DNA of 64,000 bases from JBFFZF01 sp050732695 (GCA_050732695.1 JBOHRL010000037.1:62001-126000), one strand, 5' to 3'. Positions 8,930 through 17,346 are shown, counted from the stretch's first letter. Made by a program: numbers and translations. Notes: generated by a model from the sequence alone, not told the origin.

Positions 8930-9451
8930 TCACTTCTTCGGTCCAATCACCATGGTCATGGTCCGCCCCTCCATCGAGGGCTCGACCTCGACCCTGCCAA
9001 TGTCCTCCAACTCCTCGACCACCCGCAACAATACTTCACGGCCGAGCTCCGGCAACGCCATCTGCCGGCCCCGGAACATCATCGTCGCCTTCACCTTGTT
9101 CCCCTCTTCGAGGAACCGCCGCGCGTGTCGAACCTTGAAATCGAAATCGTGCGGCTCGATGCCTGGTCTGAACTTCACTTCCTTGATCTGGATCTGGTGC
9201 TGCTTCTTGCGCGCGAGCCTTGCCTTGCGCGCTTCCTCGTATTTGTACTTCCCGTAGTCCATGATCCGGACCACCGGGGGCCGTGCATTCGGTGCGACTT
9301 CCACCAGGTCCAGCCCCGAACCTTCCGCGGCCGCCAGCGCATCTTCCACCGCCATGATCCCCATCTGGGCTCCTTCGGCCGAGATGACGCGGACCGGACT
9401 GATGCGGATCTGTCGATTGACGCGGACTCTTTTCTCCCTCTCCGTCGTGAT
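8930..9451 (-). CDS. infC: Translation initiation factor IF-3, probable AUC start
   Basis: A 173-residue IF-3 if translation starts at the ATC codon at 9449-9451, five bases after a GGAGG Shine-Dalgarno. The protein then begins with ITTEREKRVRVNRQIR (first residue read as Met) and shows the IF-3 marks DYGKYKYEEARKARLA and RHARRFLEEGNKVKATMMFR. A GTG at 9566-9568 would extend the frame by 39 residues, but that extension spans an intrinsic terminator and has no family counterpart. Non-AUG starts are classical for infC because IF-3 itself discriminates against them, which gives autoregulation. It heads the infC-rpmI-rplT operon. Confidence 0.9.
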   Translation of the reverse strand: MTTEREKRVRVNRQIRISPVRVISAEGAQMGIMAVEDALAAAEGSGLDLVEVAPNARPPVVRIMDYGKYKYEEARKARLARKKQHQIQIKEVKFRPGIEPHDFDFKVRHARRFLEEGNKVKATMMFRGRQMALPELGREVLLRVVEELEDIGRVEVEPSMEGRTMTMVIGPKK

Positions 9452-9481
9452 ATCAGCCTCCAGGCAATCCCTCTTGTCAGA

Positions 9482-9510
9482 AACAAAAAAGAACCCGCTC
9501 GACGGCGGGT
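9482..9510 (-). terminator. Leader terminator (attenuator) upstream of infC
   Basis: On the minus strand a 6-bp stem ACCCGC/GCGGGT (9505-9510 with 9493-9498, six-base loop) is followed by TCTTTTTTGTTT (9481-9492). It lies after the infC promoter and about 40 bp before the infC start, so it can only act as an attenuator of the infC operon. The leader segment at 9627-9633 (minus GCGGGTC) can pair with GACCCGC at 9505-9511 and so compete with this stem. Confidence 0.8.
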
Positions 9511-9654
9511 CCCCGGCTTCCAAAGACGACGATCCCCCCGATTCCTGCTCCGTTCGGAGGGAAGTCACGCTCGAGGAACCCGGCGATACCGCGTGATGCG
9601 GACCGAAAGGGTGGGGCCAACGCTATGACCCGCTTCCGTGTTGTCCGACCGGAC

Positions 9655-9684
9655 AAGCTAGGTCCAACGCGGGGCGGGTGTCAA
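9655..9684 (-). promoter_or_regulatory. Sigma-70 promoter for infC-rpmI-rplT(-pheST)
   Basis: The minus strand has a perfect -35 TTGACA (9679-9684) and a -10 TAGCTT (9655-9660) with an 18-bp spacer. Transcription would start near 9648 and produce a leader of about 195 nt before the infC AUC codon. Most of the 325-bp space between thrS and infC is explained by this promoter, the leader and the terminator. Confidence 0.75.
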
Positions 9685-9732
9685 GGCCGAGCCCGGCTGC
9701 CAACCGCTTCCCCGGCTGCATGATGGGTGATC

Positions 9733-9762
9733 GATTCGGGTCTCGAAACCGAGACCCGAATC
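9733..9762 (-). terminator. Perfect 13-bp hairpin after thrS
   Basis: Positions 9733-9745 and 9750-9762 are a perfect 13-bp inverted repeat (GATTCGGGTCTCG and its complement) around a four-base loop. It begins about 15 bp beyond the thrS stop codon. No T-run follows on the minus strand, so it is either a U-tract-less terminator or a 3'-end stabilising hairpin for the thrS mRNA. Confidence 0.6.
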
Positions 9763-9776
9763 CGTCGCGCAGATTC

Positions 9777-11714
9777 TCAGGAGAGCTGGCGTGAGCGGGC
9801 TTCTTCGACGAGTTGATCGACGAACGCGTCGCGTGGAACAATGTCCTGTTTTCTGCCGGCGCCTCGGCGGCGGACGGCGACGGTGCCCGCCTCGGCCTCG
9901 CGCTCTCCGATCACAGCCATGTACGGCACCTTCAGGACTTCGGCATCGCGGATCTTGTAATTCAGGGTTTCGCTGCGCGAGTCGAGATGAGAGCGCAGGC
10001 CAGCGTCGCGCAGGACCTGATCGAAAAACGCGGCATCGTCGAGCACGGTGTCCGTGATGGGGATCACTCGCACCTGCTCAGGCGCCAACCAGAGCGGGAA
10101 TGCGCCTGCATAGTGTTCGATCAACCCGCCGACGAACCGTTCCATCGAGCCGACGAGAACGCGGTGCAGCATGACCGGCTGGTGGCGTGCATTGTCTTCG
10201 CCGACGTACTCGAGGTTGAAGCGTTCGGGCAGGTTGAAGTCGAGTTGGACGGTGGGGCCCTGCCACTTTCGGCCGATGGCGTCGATCAGCTTGTAATCGA
10301 GTTTTGGGCCGTAGAACGCGCCGCCGCCATCATCGAACACGAACTCGTGGCCGCGGGCGCGCAGCACGCTGGCCAGTTCCTCTTCGGCAGAGCGCCATTG
10401 CTCGACGGTGCCGAGCGCATTCTCGGGCCTGGTCGAAAGCTCGATGGTGTACGGGTAACCGAAGGCGCCGAGCATCTCATGCACGAGGTCGAGCAGCCGG
10501 GCGATCTCCGCTGGGACCTGAGAGGGCGTGCAGAAGACGTGTGCATCGTCCTGCGTGAAGCCGCGCACGCGGAGCATGCCGTGCAGCACACCGCTGCGCT
10601 CGTAGCGGTACACGGTCCCGAATTCGGCGAAGCGGATGGGCAGGTCGCGGTAGCTCCTCTGGCGCGATTGGTAGATGGCGATGTGGCCCGGGCAATTCAT
10701 GGGCTTTGGCCGGTAGCGCGCGCCTTCGACTTCCATGGCGCCGAACATGTTCTCGACGAAGTTCGAGAGGTGGCCACTGATCTCGAACATCTTCTCGCTC
10801 ATGATGTGCGGCGTATAGACGAGATCGTAGCCGTGGCGCAGGATCAGTTCGCGCTCGTAGTTCTCGATCTCGCTGCGCACGACGGCGCCCTTCGGATGCC
10901 AGAGGATGAGACCGGAGCCGACGCGCTGGTCCACGGAGAACAGGTCGAGCGACTGGCCCAGAGTGCGGTGGTCGCGCCGCTTCGCCTCCTCGAGCCGCTT
11001 CAGGTAATCGTCGAGATCCTTCTCGCTGAACCACGCCGTCCCGTAGATGCGCTGAAGCATCTGGCGGCGTTCGTCTCCTCGCCAGTACGCGCCTGCGGTG
11101 GAAAGCAGCTTGAAGTGCTGCACATAGCGTGTCGAAGGCACGTGCGGCCCGCGGCACAGGTCGAGGAATGGACCGTTGCGATACACAGTGATGACCTCGT
11201 CATCGCCCAGCTCTTCCAGGCGCTCGAGCTTGAGCGGATCATCCGCGAACAGCTGACGTGCTTCCTGCTTCGTGACGACGCGCCGCTCGAACACGTCGCC
11301 GGCAGCGGCAACGTCACGCATGACAGACTCGATCGTTTCGAGTTCGTCAGGCGTGAACGGCTGCGGCACTTCGAAATCGTAATAGAAGCCGTCTTCGATC
11401 GATGGTCCGAATCCGATGCCGGCGCCCGGACGGACCTGCCGGACCGCAGTCGCGAGCATGTGCGCCGCCGAGTGACGCAACACGTCGAGCGCCGCCGGCG
11501 TCCGGGCGGTCAGGATCTCGAGCGAAGCGTTCGACTCGATCGGCCGGTCGAGTTCAATGATCGATCCGTCCGCGCGCGCGGCAACGGCGGCCCTGGCCAG
11601 ACCTGCGCCGATCCTTTCTGCAACCGCGCGCGCCGTTGTCGGAGCCGGCATCTCGAGGATGTTTCCATCCGGCAACGTGATGTCGATCATCGCGCTTCCT
11701 GCTTCGACCGCCAT
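9777..11714 (-). CDS. thrS: Threonyl-tRNA synthetase
   Basis: A 645-residue ThrS of full length. It has an N-terminal TGS domain (about 10-70), the editing domain with HSAAHMLATAVRQV, and the class II core with RPKPMNCPGHIAIYQSR (zinc Cys), GVLHGMLRVRGFTQDDAHVF (motif 2 and a zinc His) and RHQPVMLHRVLVGSMERF (motif 3 area, second zinc His). The anticodon domain closes the protein. It charges tRNA-Thr and edits Ser-tRNA-Thr. The start MAVEAGSAMIDITLP could also be the Met nine residues in. Expression is probably set by the leader at 11767-11934. Confidence 0.96.
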   Translation of the reverse strand: MAVEAGSAMIDITLPDGNILEMPAPTTARAVAERIGAGLARAAVAARADGSIIELDRPIESNASLEILTARTPAALDVLRHSAAHMLATAVRQVRPGAGIGFGPSIEDGFYYDFEVPQPFTPDELETIESVMRDVAAAGDVFERRVVTKQEARQLFADDPLKLERLEELGDDEVITVYRNGPFLDLCRGPHVPSTRYVQHFKLLSTAGAYWRGDERRQMLQRIYGTAWFSEKDLDDYLKRLEEAKRRDHRTLGQSLDLFSVDQRVGSGLILWHPKGAVVRSEIENYERELILRHGYDLVYTPHIMSEKMFEISGHLSNFVENMFGAMEVEGARYRPKPMNCPGHIAIYQSRQRSYRDLPIRFAEFGTVYRYERSGVLHGMLRVRGFTQDDAHVFCTPSQVPAEIARLLDLVHEMLGAFGYPYTIELSTRPENALGTVEQWRSAEEELASVLRARGHEFVFDDGGGAFYGPKLDYKLIDAIGRKWQGPTVQLDFNLPERFNLEYVGEDNARHQPVMLHRVLVGSMERFVGGLIEHYAGAFPLWLAPEQVRVIPITDTVLDDAAFFDQVLRDAGLRSHLDSRSETLNYKIRDAEVLKVPYMAVIGEREAEAGTVAVRRRGAGRKQDIVPRDAFVDQLVEEARSRQLS

Positions 11715-11766
11715 TCGGATGACTCCCCGTTATGAGAGTGGTTTGCTGAAGCACTGGCATGAAACG

Positions 11767-11799
11767 AAAAAAACGGCCCGCTCCGCTCCGGAGGGACCG
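11767..11799 (-). terminator. Attenuator terminator in the thrS leader
   Basis: The minus strand forms CGGTCC-CTCCG-gag-CGGAG-(c)-GGGCCG (11774-11799), an 11-bp stem with one bulged C, followed by seven T residues (11767-11773). It lies 52 bp before the thrS start codon and well after the promoter, so it controls entry into thrS. Its 5' arm (11792-11800) can pair over nine bases with GGGGATCGC at 11843-11851 inside the leader peptide frame, which would prevent termination. Confidence 0.85.
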
Positions 11800-11829
11800 C
11801 GTCCTGTGTTCAGACCTCGACGGCTGCGC

Positions 11830-11898
11830 TCAGGCGCCTGGCGCGATCCCCGACCGGCTCTGCCGGCCCGTGCACGTGTCGGTCGTCGTGTACCTCAT
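11830..11898 (-). CDS. Threonine-rich leader peptide of thrS
   Basis: A 22-codon frame ATG to TGA reads MRYTTTDTCTGRQSRSGIAP plus GA. Five of residues 4-10 are Thr (codons ACG, ACG, ACC, ACG, ACG). It begins six bases after a -10 element, so the mRNA probably starts at or next to the AUG (leaderless). Too short to be recognised as an ordinary gene, it fits a ribosome-mediated attenuator. Stalling at Thr codons leaves the antiterminator segment 11843-11851 free, while a ribosome at the stop codon would cover it. The call is by structure; there is no homology evidence. Confidence 0.75.
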   Translation of the reverse strand: MRYTTTDTCTGRQSRSGIAPGA

Positions 11899-11904
11899 CG
11901 CGCC

Positions 11905-11934
11905 AAATTACGGCATCGGGCGCAGCAACGTCAA
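11905..11934 (-). promoter_or_regulatory. Sigma-70 promoter for the thrS leader and thrS
   Basis: On the minus strand TTGACG (11929-11934) and TAATTT (11905-11910) are 18 bp apart. The expected start lies about seven bases after the -10, at the AUG of the leader peptide (11896-11898). With the leader peptide and terminator this fills most of the minus-strand space upstream of thrS. The rest, 11935-12106, shows only a 7-bp inverted repeat ATTGACC/GGTCAAT at 12027-12054 in front of the plus-strand lipoprotein gene. Confidence 0.75.
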
Positions 11935-12106
11935 GCGGGGATCGCCTTCCGTCCGCTTCAGAACACAGCGCTCGCCGGCTCTGGCCGTGGCGCGCTGAAC
12001 CCGCGACAGGACATGGCTTTCCGGACATTGACCACCCCCGGCGGCACGGTCAATGCATCCATTCTTTTCAACAGCACCCAAATCCACCAGGGATGGAGGG
12101 CAGGAC

Positions 12107-12628
12107 ATGATCCGCACGCTCCTTCGTTTCGGCGCACCCGTTCTGAGCCTTGCGATGGTTGTCGCGTGTGCTCCGGCAGACGATGCCGAGACGACACCCG
12201 ATGAAGCACAGGAAATGGCGCCGCCGCCGGCCGTGGAACCGGTCGAAGAGGCTCCGTGGACCGTCGACTTCACGCCTGGCCCGGCCGGCACCAATGTGGC
12301 CGGCTCGATCCAGGTTCAGCCGAACGGCGAGGATACGGACGTCACGTTGAATCTCACCGGCCTCGCGCCTGGCGAGCACGCGTGGCATATCCATAACGCT
12401 CCATGCGGCCAGGACGGCCCGATCATCTTCGCGTTCACCGCGACGGCCGACATGGAAGGCACCGCCGACCCCGTAACCGCGGCTGACGACGGCTCAGCCA
12501 CCGCGACAGGAACCATCCCGGGCGTACGACTGGCCCGCGATGAACTCCGCAGTGGCATGTACAGCCTGCACGTTCACGAGAGCGGCGGCACGGATCACGG
12601 CCCGAGCGTGGCCTGCGCCACGTTCTAG
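12107..12628 (+). CDS. Secreted lipoprotein with CHRD/Cu-Zn SOD-like domain
   Basis: A 173-residue protein. The start is set by a GGAGGGCAGG Shine-Dalgarno before ATG at 12107; an upstream in-frame ATG is less likely. A signal peptide with lipobox LAMVVAC (Cys about residue 21) is followed by an acidic Pro/Glu linker (about 22-50). The C-terminal beta domain has GEHAWHIHNAPCGQDG and MYSLHVHESGG, with several His residues and two Cys, as in CHRD and copper/zinc superoxide dismutase-like folds. The full SOD metal set is not evident, so enzyme activity is not claimed. It stands alone between thrS and groEL and is preceded by an inverted repeat at 12027-12054. Confidence 0.75.
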   Translation: MIRTLLRFGAPVLSLAMVVACAPADDAETTPDEAQEMAPPPAVEPVEEAPWTVDFTPGPAGTNVAGSIQVQPNGEDTDVTLNLTGLAPGEHAWHIHNAPCGQDGPIIFAFTATADMEGTADPVTAADDGSATATGTIPGVRLARDELRSGMYSLHVHESGGTDHGPSVACATF

Positions 12629-12700
12629 GGCGACCGACAGCCAGATCGAGCCCGGATCCACGAAGGATCAGCGGCTCCCCCCGTCGCCGGGATTCTCTCG

Positions 12701-12733
12701 AGGAACTCGCACTGTCCGATGGTGCGAGTTCCT
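12701..12733 (+). terminator. 12-bp hairpin downstream of the lipoprotein gene
   Basis: AGGAACTCGCAC (12701-12712) and its exact complement (12722-12733) flank a nine-base loop, about 75 bp after the lipoprotein stop. No long T-run follows. It may end the plus-strand transcript. The rest of 12629-13117 holds an esterase remnant, a weak groEL terminator and a short tandem repeat. Confidence 0.45.
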
Positions 12734-12804
12734 TGGCGTTCAGGCTGCCGAGCACCATCGTACCGACACTCGGAGGCCGAATCCCGCACCCTCCGCTGCG
12801 TTCA

Positions 12805-13005
12805 CTCGCGCCGGTCAGCCCCGCGATCTTCATGGTCCACGGAACGGACGACACGATCCTGACGATCCGCTCCACGAGCCGCCGCATCGTCCGACAACTG
12901 CGCGCCTGGAATTACGCCGTGACATACCGCGAGTTCGATGGCCCGCACACCGTCCTCGAGGACGTCACGAATTCGTTCGATTGGATCGCTACCCCAGCGA
13001 AATAG
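12805..13005 (+). pseudogene. C-terminal remnant of an alpha/beta-hydrolase (esterase/phospholipase)
   Basis: About 65 residues in one frame resemble the end of carboxylesterase/phospholipase-type hydrolases. AIFMVHGTDDTILTI carries the catalytic-Asp turn, and YREFDGPHTVLEDVTNSFDW carries the catalytic-His region and last helix, followed by a TAG stop. The nucleophile (GxSxG) half is absent and no credible start or Shine-Dalgarno lies upstream. It is therefore read as a decayed fragment rather than a small functional gene. Confidence 0.6.
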
Positions 13006-13025
13006 AAAGGCCCGGCAGGAGCCTT
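13000..13025 (-). terminator. Possible groEL terminator
   Basis: On the minus strand AAGGC (13021-13025) can pair with GCCTT (13007-13011), followed by TCTATTTC. It lies about 95 bp after the groEL stop codon. The stem is short, so support is weak. Confidence 0.3.
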
Positions 13026-13073
13026 CCCGCTCCCACCGGACCCCCCAATGTTCTGTGGCCTTCCCACGTCGTT

Positions 13074-13109
13074 CCCAGAAACCAGCCCCAGAAACCAGCC
13101 CCAGAAACG
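13074..13109. repeat. 13-bp tandem repeat, 2.8 copies
   Basis: The unit CCCAGAAACCAGC occurs twice in full (13074-13086, 13087-13099) and then as CCCAGAAACG (13100-13109). It sits directly after the groEL stop codon, outside any coding frame I can support. Confidence 0.8.
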
Positions 13110-13117
13110 TTCCTCGT

Positions 13118-14755
<1,638 letters not shown>

Positions 14756-14790
14756 GCTGGCCTTTCCTCCGTTTTCGACGTAGACCGTGG

Positions 14791-15099
14791 TTACTTCGCA
14801 ATCACCGCGAGTACATCCGACTCGCGCAGAATCAGGTACTGCTCTTCCGCCACCGTCACTTCCGTACCGCTGTACTTCCCGTACAACACGCGATCGCCCG
14901 TCTTCACTTCCGGCTCGATCCGCGTTCCCTCCTCCGTCATCTTGCCCGGGCCCACCGCCACGACTTCGCCCTGCTGCGGTTTCTCCTTCGCCGTGTCCGG
15001 GATGTACAGGCCACCTCGCATCTGCTCGGTCTCCTCGAGAGCCTTCACCACGATCCGGTCGGCCAGGGGCCGGATCTGCGTTGCGGCAGCAGTCGCCAT
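14791..15099 (-). CDS. groS: Co-chaperonin GroES (10 kDa)
   Basis: A 102-residue GroES starting MATAAATQIRPLADRIVVKA. It shows the mobile loop region (EETEQMRGGLYIPDTAKEKP), then GEVVAVGPGKM and DRVLYGKYSGTEV. It caps the GroEL ring. A purine-rich GGGAGGAG lies just before the ATG. An in-frame start 14 codons upstream is rejected because it would add non-family residues. It is first in the groES-groEL operon. Confidence 0.96.
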   Translation of the reverse strand: MATAAATQIRPLADRIVVKALEETEQMRGGLYIPDTAKEKPQQGEVVAVGPGKMTEEGTRIEPEVKTGDRVLYGKYSGTEVTVAEEQYLILRESDVLAVIAK

Positions 15100-15134
15100 T
15101 TTTGCTCCTCCCATCCGTTTCATTCCTGTTGCAA

Positions 15135-15161
15135 TCAGCACTCGAAGGCGTCGAGTGCTGA
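15135..15161 (-). promoter_or_regulatory. CIRCE operator (HrcA binding site)
   Basis: TCAGCACTC (15135-15143), nine bases, then GAGTGCTGA (15153-15161) is a perfect 9-9-9 CIRCE inverted repeat, differing from the consensus only in the paired outer T/A positions. It lies 35 bp upstream of the groES start and just downstream of the -10, where HrcA blocks transcription or initiation. It shows that groESL here is heat-inducible through HrcA; hrcA itself is not in the window. Confidence 0.95.
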
Positions 15162-15170
15162 CAAAACCTC

Positions 15171-15199
15171 AATCTGCCCACCCTCCGCCTGTGCGTCAA
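15171..15199 (-). promoter_or_regulatory. Promoter of groES-groEL
   Basis: The minus strand has TTGACG (15194-15199) and CAGATT (15171-15176) with a 17-bp spacer, directly upstream of the CIRCE element, which would overlap the start of the transcript. The -10 is only a partial match. The adjoining spacer up to coaX (15204-15679) is filled by repeats and shows no supportable gene. Confidence 0.6.
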
Positions 15200-15203
15200 G
15201 GGG

Positions 15204-15608
15204 GCGAACGGCGGGTGTGGGTGAGGGTGATGAAAGGTGAAGGGTGGGGAAACGGCGGGTTGAAGGCGGGTGGGGTGGCCGGGGGCTGTGCGTGTGCCAC
15301 CAAGGGATCGGCACTTCGTGGAGACCTGGGCGGGTCGGGGCCGGGCCGCTGTACTGCTCCATCCGGTACGACGGCGGGGTGGTCGGTTCATGCGGCGGGA
15401 GCTTCTGCCAGCCACGGCGCGTTCGAGGAACTGATCGGCACACGGGAGCGCCGTGAGCGATCGGGTTCGTCCTATCCGGGCCCCACGTGAACCCTGAAGT
15501 GTACGGATGTCTCCGACCCCGGACCGCCCACCGCCACCCCACCCGCTTTCAACCCGCCGTTTCCCCACCCTTCACCTTTCATCACCCTCACCCACACCCG
15601 CCGTTCGC
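15204..15608. repeat. 75-bp near-perfect inverted repeat flanking 255 bp
   Basis: Positions 15204-15278 and 15534-15608 are inverted copies of each other over 75 bp with one mismatch that I can see (GAAGGCG against GAAAGCG). The arms are strongly strand-biased, G-rich in the left arm and C-rich in the right, with GGGTGTGGGTGAGGGTG-type runs. The 255-bp centre has no credible gene. It has no transposase and no clear target duplication. A related sequence is found at 49560-49801. Confidence 0.85.
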
Positions 15609-15694
15609 ATTTCAGGTCCCCACTCCCACACCCGCCGTTCGCCTTTCAGGTTCCCGCTCCCTCAGCCGCCGTTCGCATTTCAGGTTCTGTGAAA
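15593..15694. repeat. Three 34-bp tandem repeat units abutting coaX
   Basis: Three consecutive units of 34 bp (15593-15626, 15627-15660, 15661-15694) share the core CCGCCGTTCGC(A/C)TTTCAGGT. The first two differ at very few positions and the third is more diverged. The stop codon of coaX (15680-15682) lies inside the third unit. The first unit also overlaps the right arm of the 75-bp inverted repeat. There are no unique spacers, so this is not a CRISPR array. Confidence 0.85.
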
Positions 15695-16519
15695 GCGCCC
15701 CGTTTCCGGGACCGGCTTGCGAGCGGCCGGTGGGGCGCCGTCGGCGCGGGCGGCGGAAATGCTGGTCCAGGCCATTTCGAGGCCATAGAGGGTGAGGTAT
15801 GGCTCGATGAGGTCGACGGTGGCGCAGTGGGTTCCGATGAGGGTGGCGAGGCCGCCGGTGGCGACGACGAATGCATCGGGCCGATCCCATTCGGCCTTGA
15901 TGCGGCGGACAATGCCGTCAATGGCATCGACGGAGGCGAAGAAGATGCCGGACTGGAGAGCGGTCTCGGTGCGCCGGCCGATGACGGTTCGGGGCCGATC
16001 GAGATCGACGCGAGGAAGTTTGGCGGTTCGGCGGACGAGGTTCTCGGCGCTGGTTCGGAGCCCCGGACTGATGACGCCGCCGATGAAGGTTGCGTCGCGG
16101 GTGATGCAATCGAAGGTGGTCGCGGTACCGAAGTCGACGGCAATGGTATCGCGTTTGTAGAGCGTAGCGGCGGCGAGCGTGTTCACGATGCGATCAGCGC
16201 CGACGGTGAGCGGTTCATCGACATCGAGGTGAACGGGCAATGGCGCCTGGCTGTCGACGATCGCGACATCGGCGCCGAGATGGCGTTCGCACATCGCGGC
16301 GATGGCGGGCGTGAGGGGTGGGACGACGGAAGCGATGGCAGCGGCACGGATCATATCGGGATCGAAGCCGGACTCGCGCAGGAGTGCGCGGGTGAGGAGA
16401 CCGAGTTCATCGACGGTGCGGTCGGGCCGTGTTTCGAGGCGCCAGTGGTCGAGAAGAGCGCCATCGTCGAAGAGCCCGAGGACGGTCTCGGTGTTGCCGG
16501 CGTCGAAGACGAGGATCAT
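15680..16519 (-). CDS. coaX: Type III pantothenate kinase
   Basis: A 279-residue CoaX. The N-terminal phosphate loop MILVFDAGNTETVLGLFDDG carries the catalytic Asp, GADRIVNTLAA is the pantothenate-site motif, and TIAVDFGTATTFDCI is the second ASKHA motif, followed by GGVISPGL. It phosphorylates pantothenate in the first step of CoA synthesis and, like the family, is expected to need a monovalent cation. It overlaps birA by four bases; birA-coaX pairing is common. The last residues after about 255 are a Pro/Ala-rich tail that ends within a repeat unit. Confidence 0.95.
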   Translation of the reverse strand: MILVFDAGNTETVLGLFDDGALLDHWRLETRPDRTVDELGLLTRALLRESGFDPDMIRAAAIASVVPPLTPAIAAMCERHLGADVAIVDSQAPLPVHLDVDEPLTVGADRIVNTLAAATLYKRDTIAVDFGTATTFDCITRDATFIGGVISPGLRTSAENLVRRTAKLPRVDLDRPRTVIGRRTETALQSGIFFASVDAIDGIVRRIKAEWDRPDAFVVATGGLATLIGTHCATVDLIEPYLTLYGLEMAWTSISAARADGAPPAARKPVPETGRFHRT

Positions 16520-17346
16520 GACGTGCCCTGGGATTGGGTGGAGGCGCCGGCGATGCGGACGGTGCCGGCGCGGATGGTACGGGTTCCATGGCGGGTTTGC
16601 ACGACGAGTGCGCCATCGGGAGCGATGCCGGCGGCGATGCCGGCTGCAACGCCGTTGACGGTAATGGGCAGTCCGGCAACTGCATCGACGGCCCCGTAGC
16701 GAGCGATGGTTTCTTCATCGAGGGCCCGGCCCGTCAGGCGGAAGGGCCGCAGGTGGCCGAGGAGCGCTTCGGCGATGGCGGCTCTCGAGATGGCATGGCC
16801 GGTGAGGAGCAGGAGCGACGTTGCAGGGGCGCGGAGGTCGTCTGGCCAGTCGTGCTCGTTCTGGAGCACGTTGAGGCCGATGCCGGCGACGACGAAAGCG
16901 CCGCGCGAACCGGTGGCGCCCTCACAGAGGATACCGGCCAGCTTGCGGCCGGCGTGAACGATGTCGTTGGGCCATTTGATGCGCACGTCCACGTTCGTTA
17001 CGGCGGGGATGGCGCGGCAGAGCGCGAGCCCGACACGCACAGGCGCAGTGCCCGGGTCGATCGGACGTGAGAGCCGCGATGCACCACGCAGCAGGACCGA
17101 GATGAGCAATGCCTTGCCGGGCGGCGCAACCCATCGTCGGGCTTCCTGGCCACGACCTGCCGTTTGCGATTCGGCCATCACGACGGTACCGGCATCCGCC
17201 CCGTCCTCGGCCAGACGACGGAGGACATCATTGGTCGACGTCGTGTTGGCGAGGATGACAAGGTGCGGCAATCGCCACCTGTCGCGCCAATGCGAGACGG
17301 GCGCGGATTCCCAGACGTCGAGCGATTCCGCGCTCGAGTCGTTCAC
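16516..17346 (-). CDS. birA: Biotin-[acetyl-CoA carboxylase] ligase, short form
   Basis: A 276-residue ligase without the N-terminal DNA-binding domain, so it should be an enzyme only (class I type). The biotinyl-AMP motif appears as GRGQEARRWVAPPGKALLIS; the usual GRGRxGR is altered to GRGQEAR. IKWPNDIVHAGRKLAGILCE and GIGLNVLQNEHDWP follow. A small C-terminal SH3-like domain ends the protein. It attaches biotin to the biotin carboxyl carrier protein. It overlaps nadC upstream and coaX downstream by four bases each. Confidence 0.92.
   Translation of the reverse strand: MNDSSAESLDVWESAPVSHWRDRWRLPHLVILANTTSTNDVLRRLAEDGADAGTVVMAESQTAGRGQEARRWVAPPGKALLISVLLRGASRLSRPIDPGTAPVRVGLALCRAIPAVTNVDVRIKWPNDIVHAGRKLAGILCEGATGSRGAFVVAGIGLNVLQNEHDWPDDLRAPATSLLLLTGHAISRAAIAEALLGHLRPFRLTGRALDEETIARYGAVDAVAGLPITVNGVAAGIAAGIAPDGALVVQTRHGTRTIRAGTVRIAGASTQSQGTS

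Noticed and set aside
9452..9568. 39-residue N-terminal extension of IF-3 from a GTG
   Set aside because: It would span an intrinsic terminator, lacks a ribosome-binding site and has no counterpart in the family.
11715..11935. T-box riboswitch upstream of thrS
   Set aside because: The T-box core AGGGTGGNACCGCG is absent from the minus-strand leader; an AGGGACCGCG string occurs only on the other strand as part of the terminator. The Thr-rich leader peptide explains the region better.
12027..12054. Operator for the CHRD lipoprotein gene (ATTGACC/GGTCAAT)
   Set aside because: A 7-bp inverted repeat with a 14-bp centre is suggestive, but there is no known regulator or second copy in the window, so it is not listed as a feature.
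15593..15694. CRISPR-like array of 34-bp repeats
   Set aside because: The units are directly adjacent without unique spacers, there are only three, and no cas gene is present.
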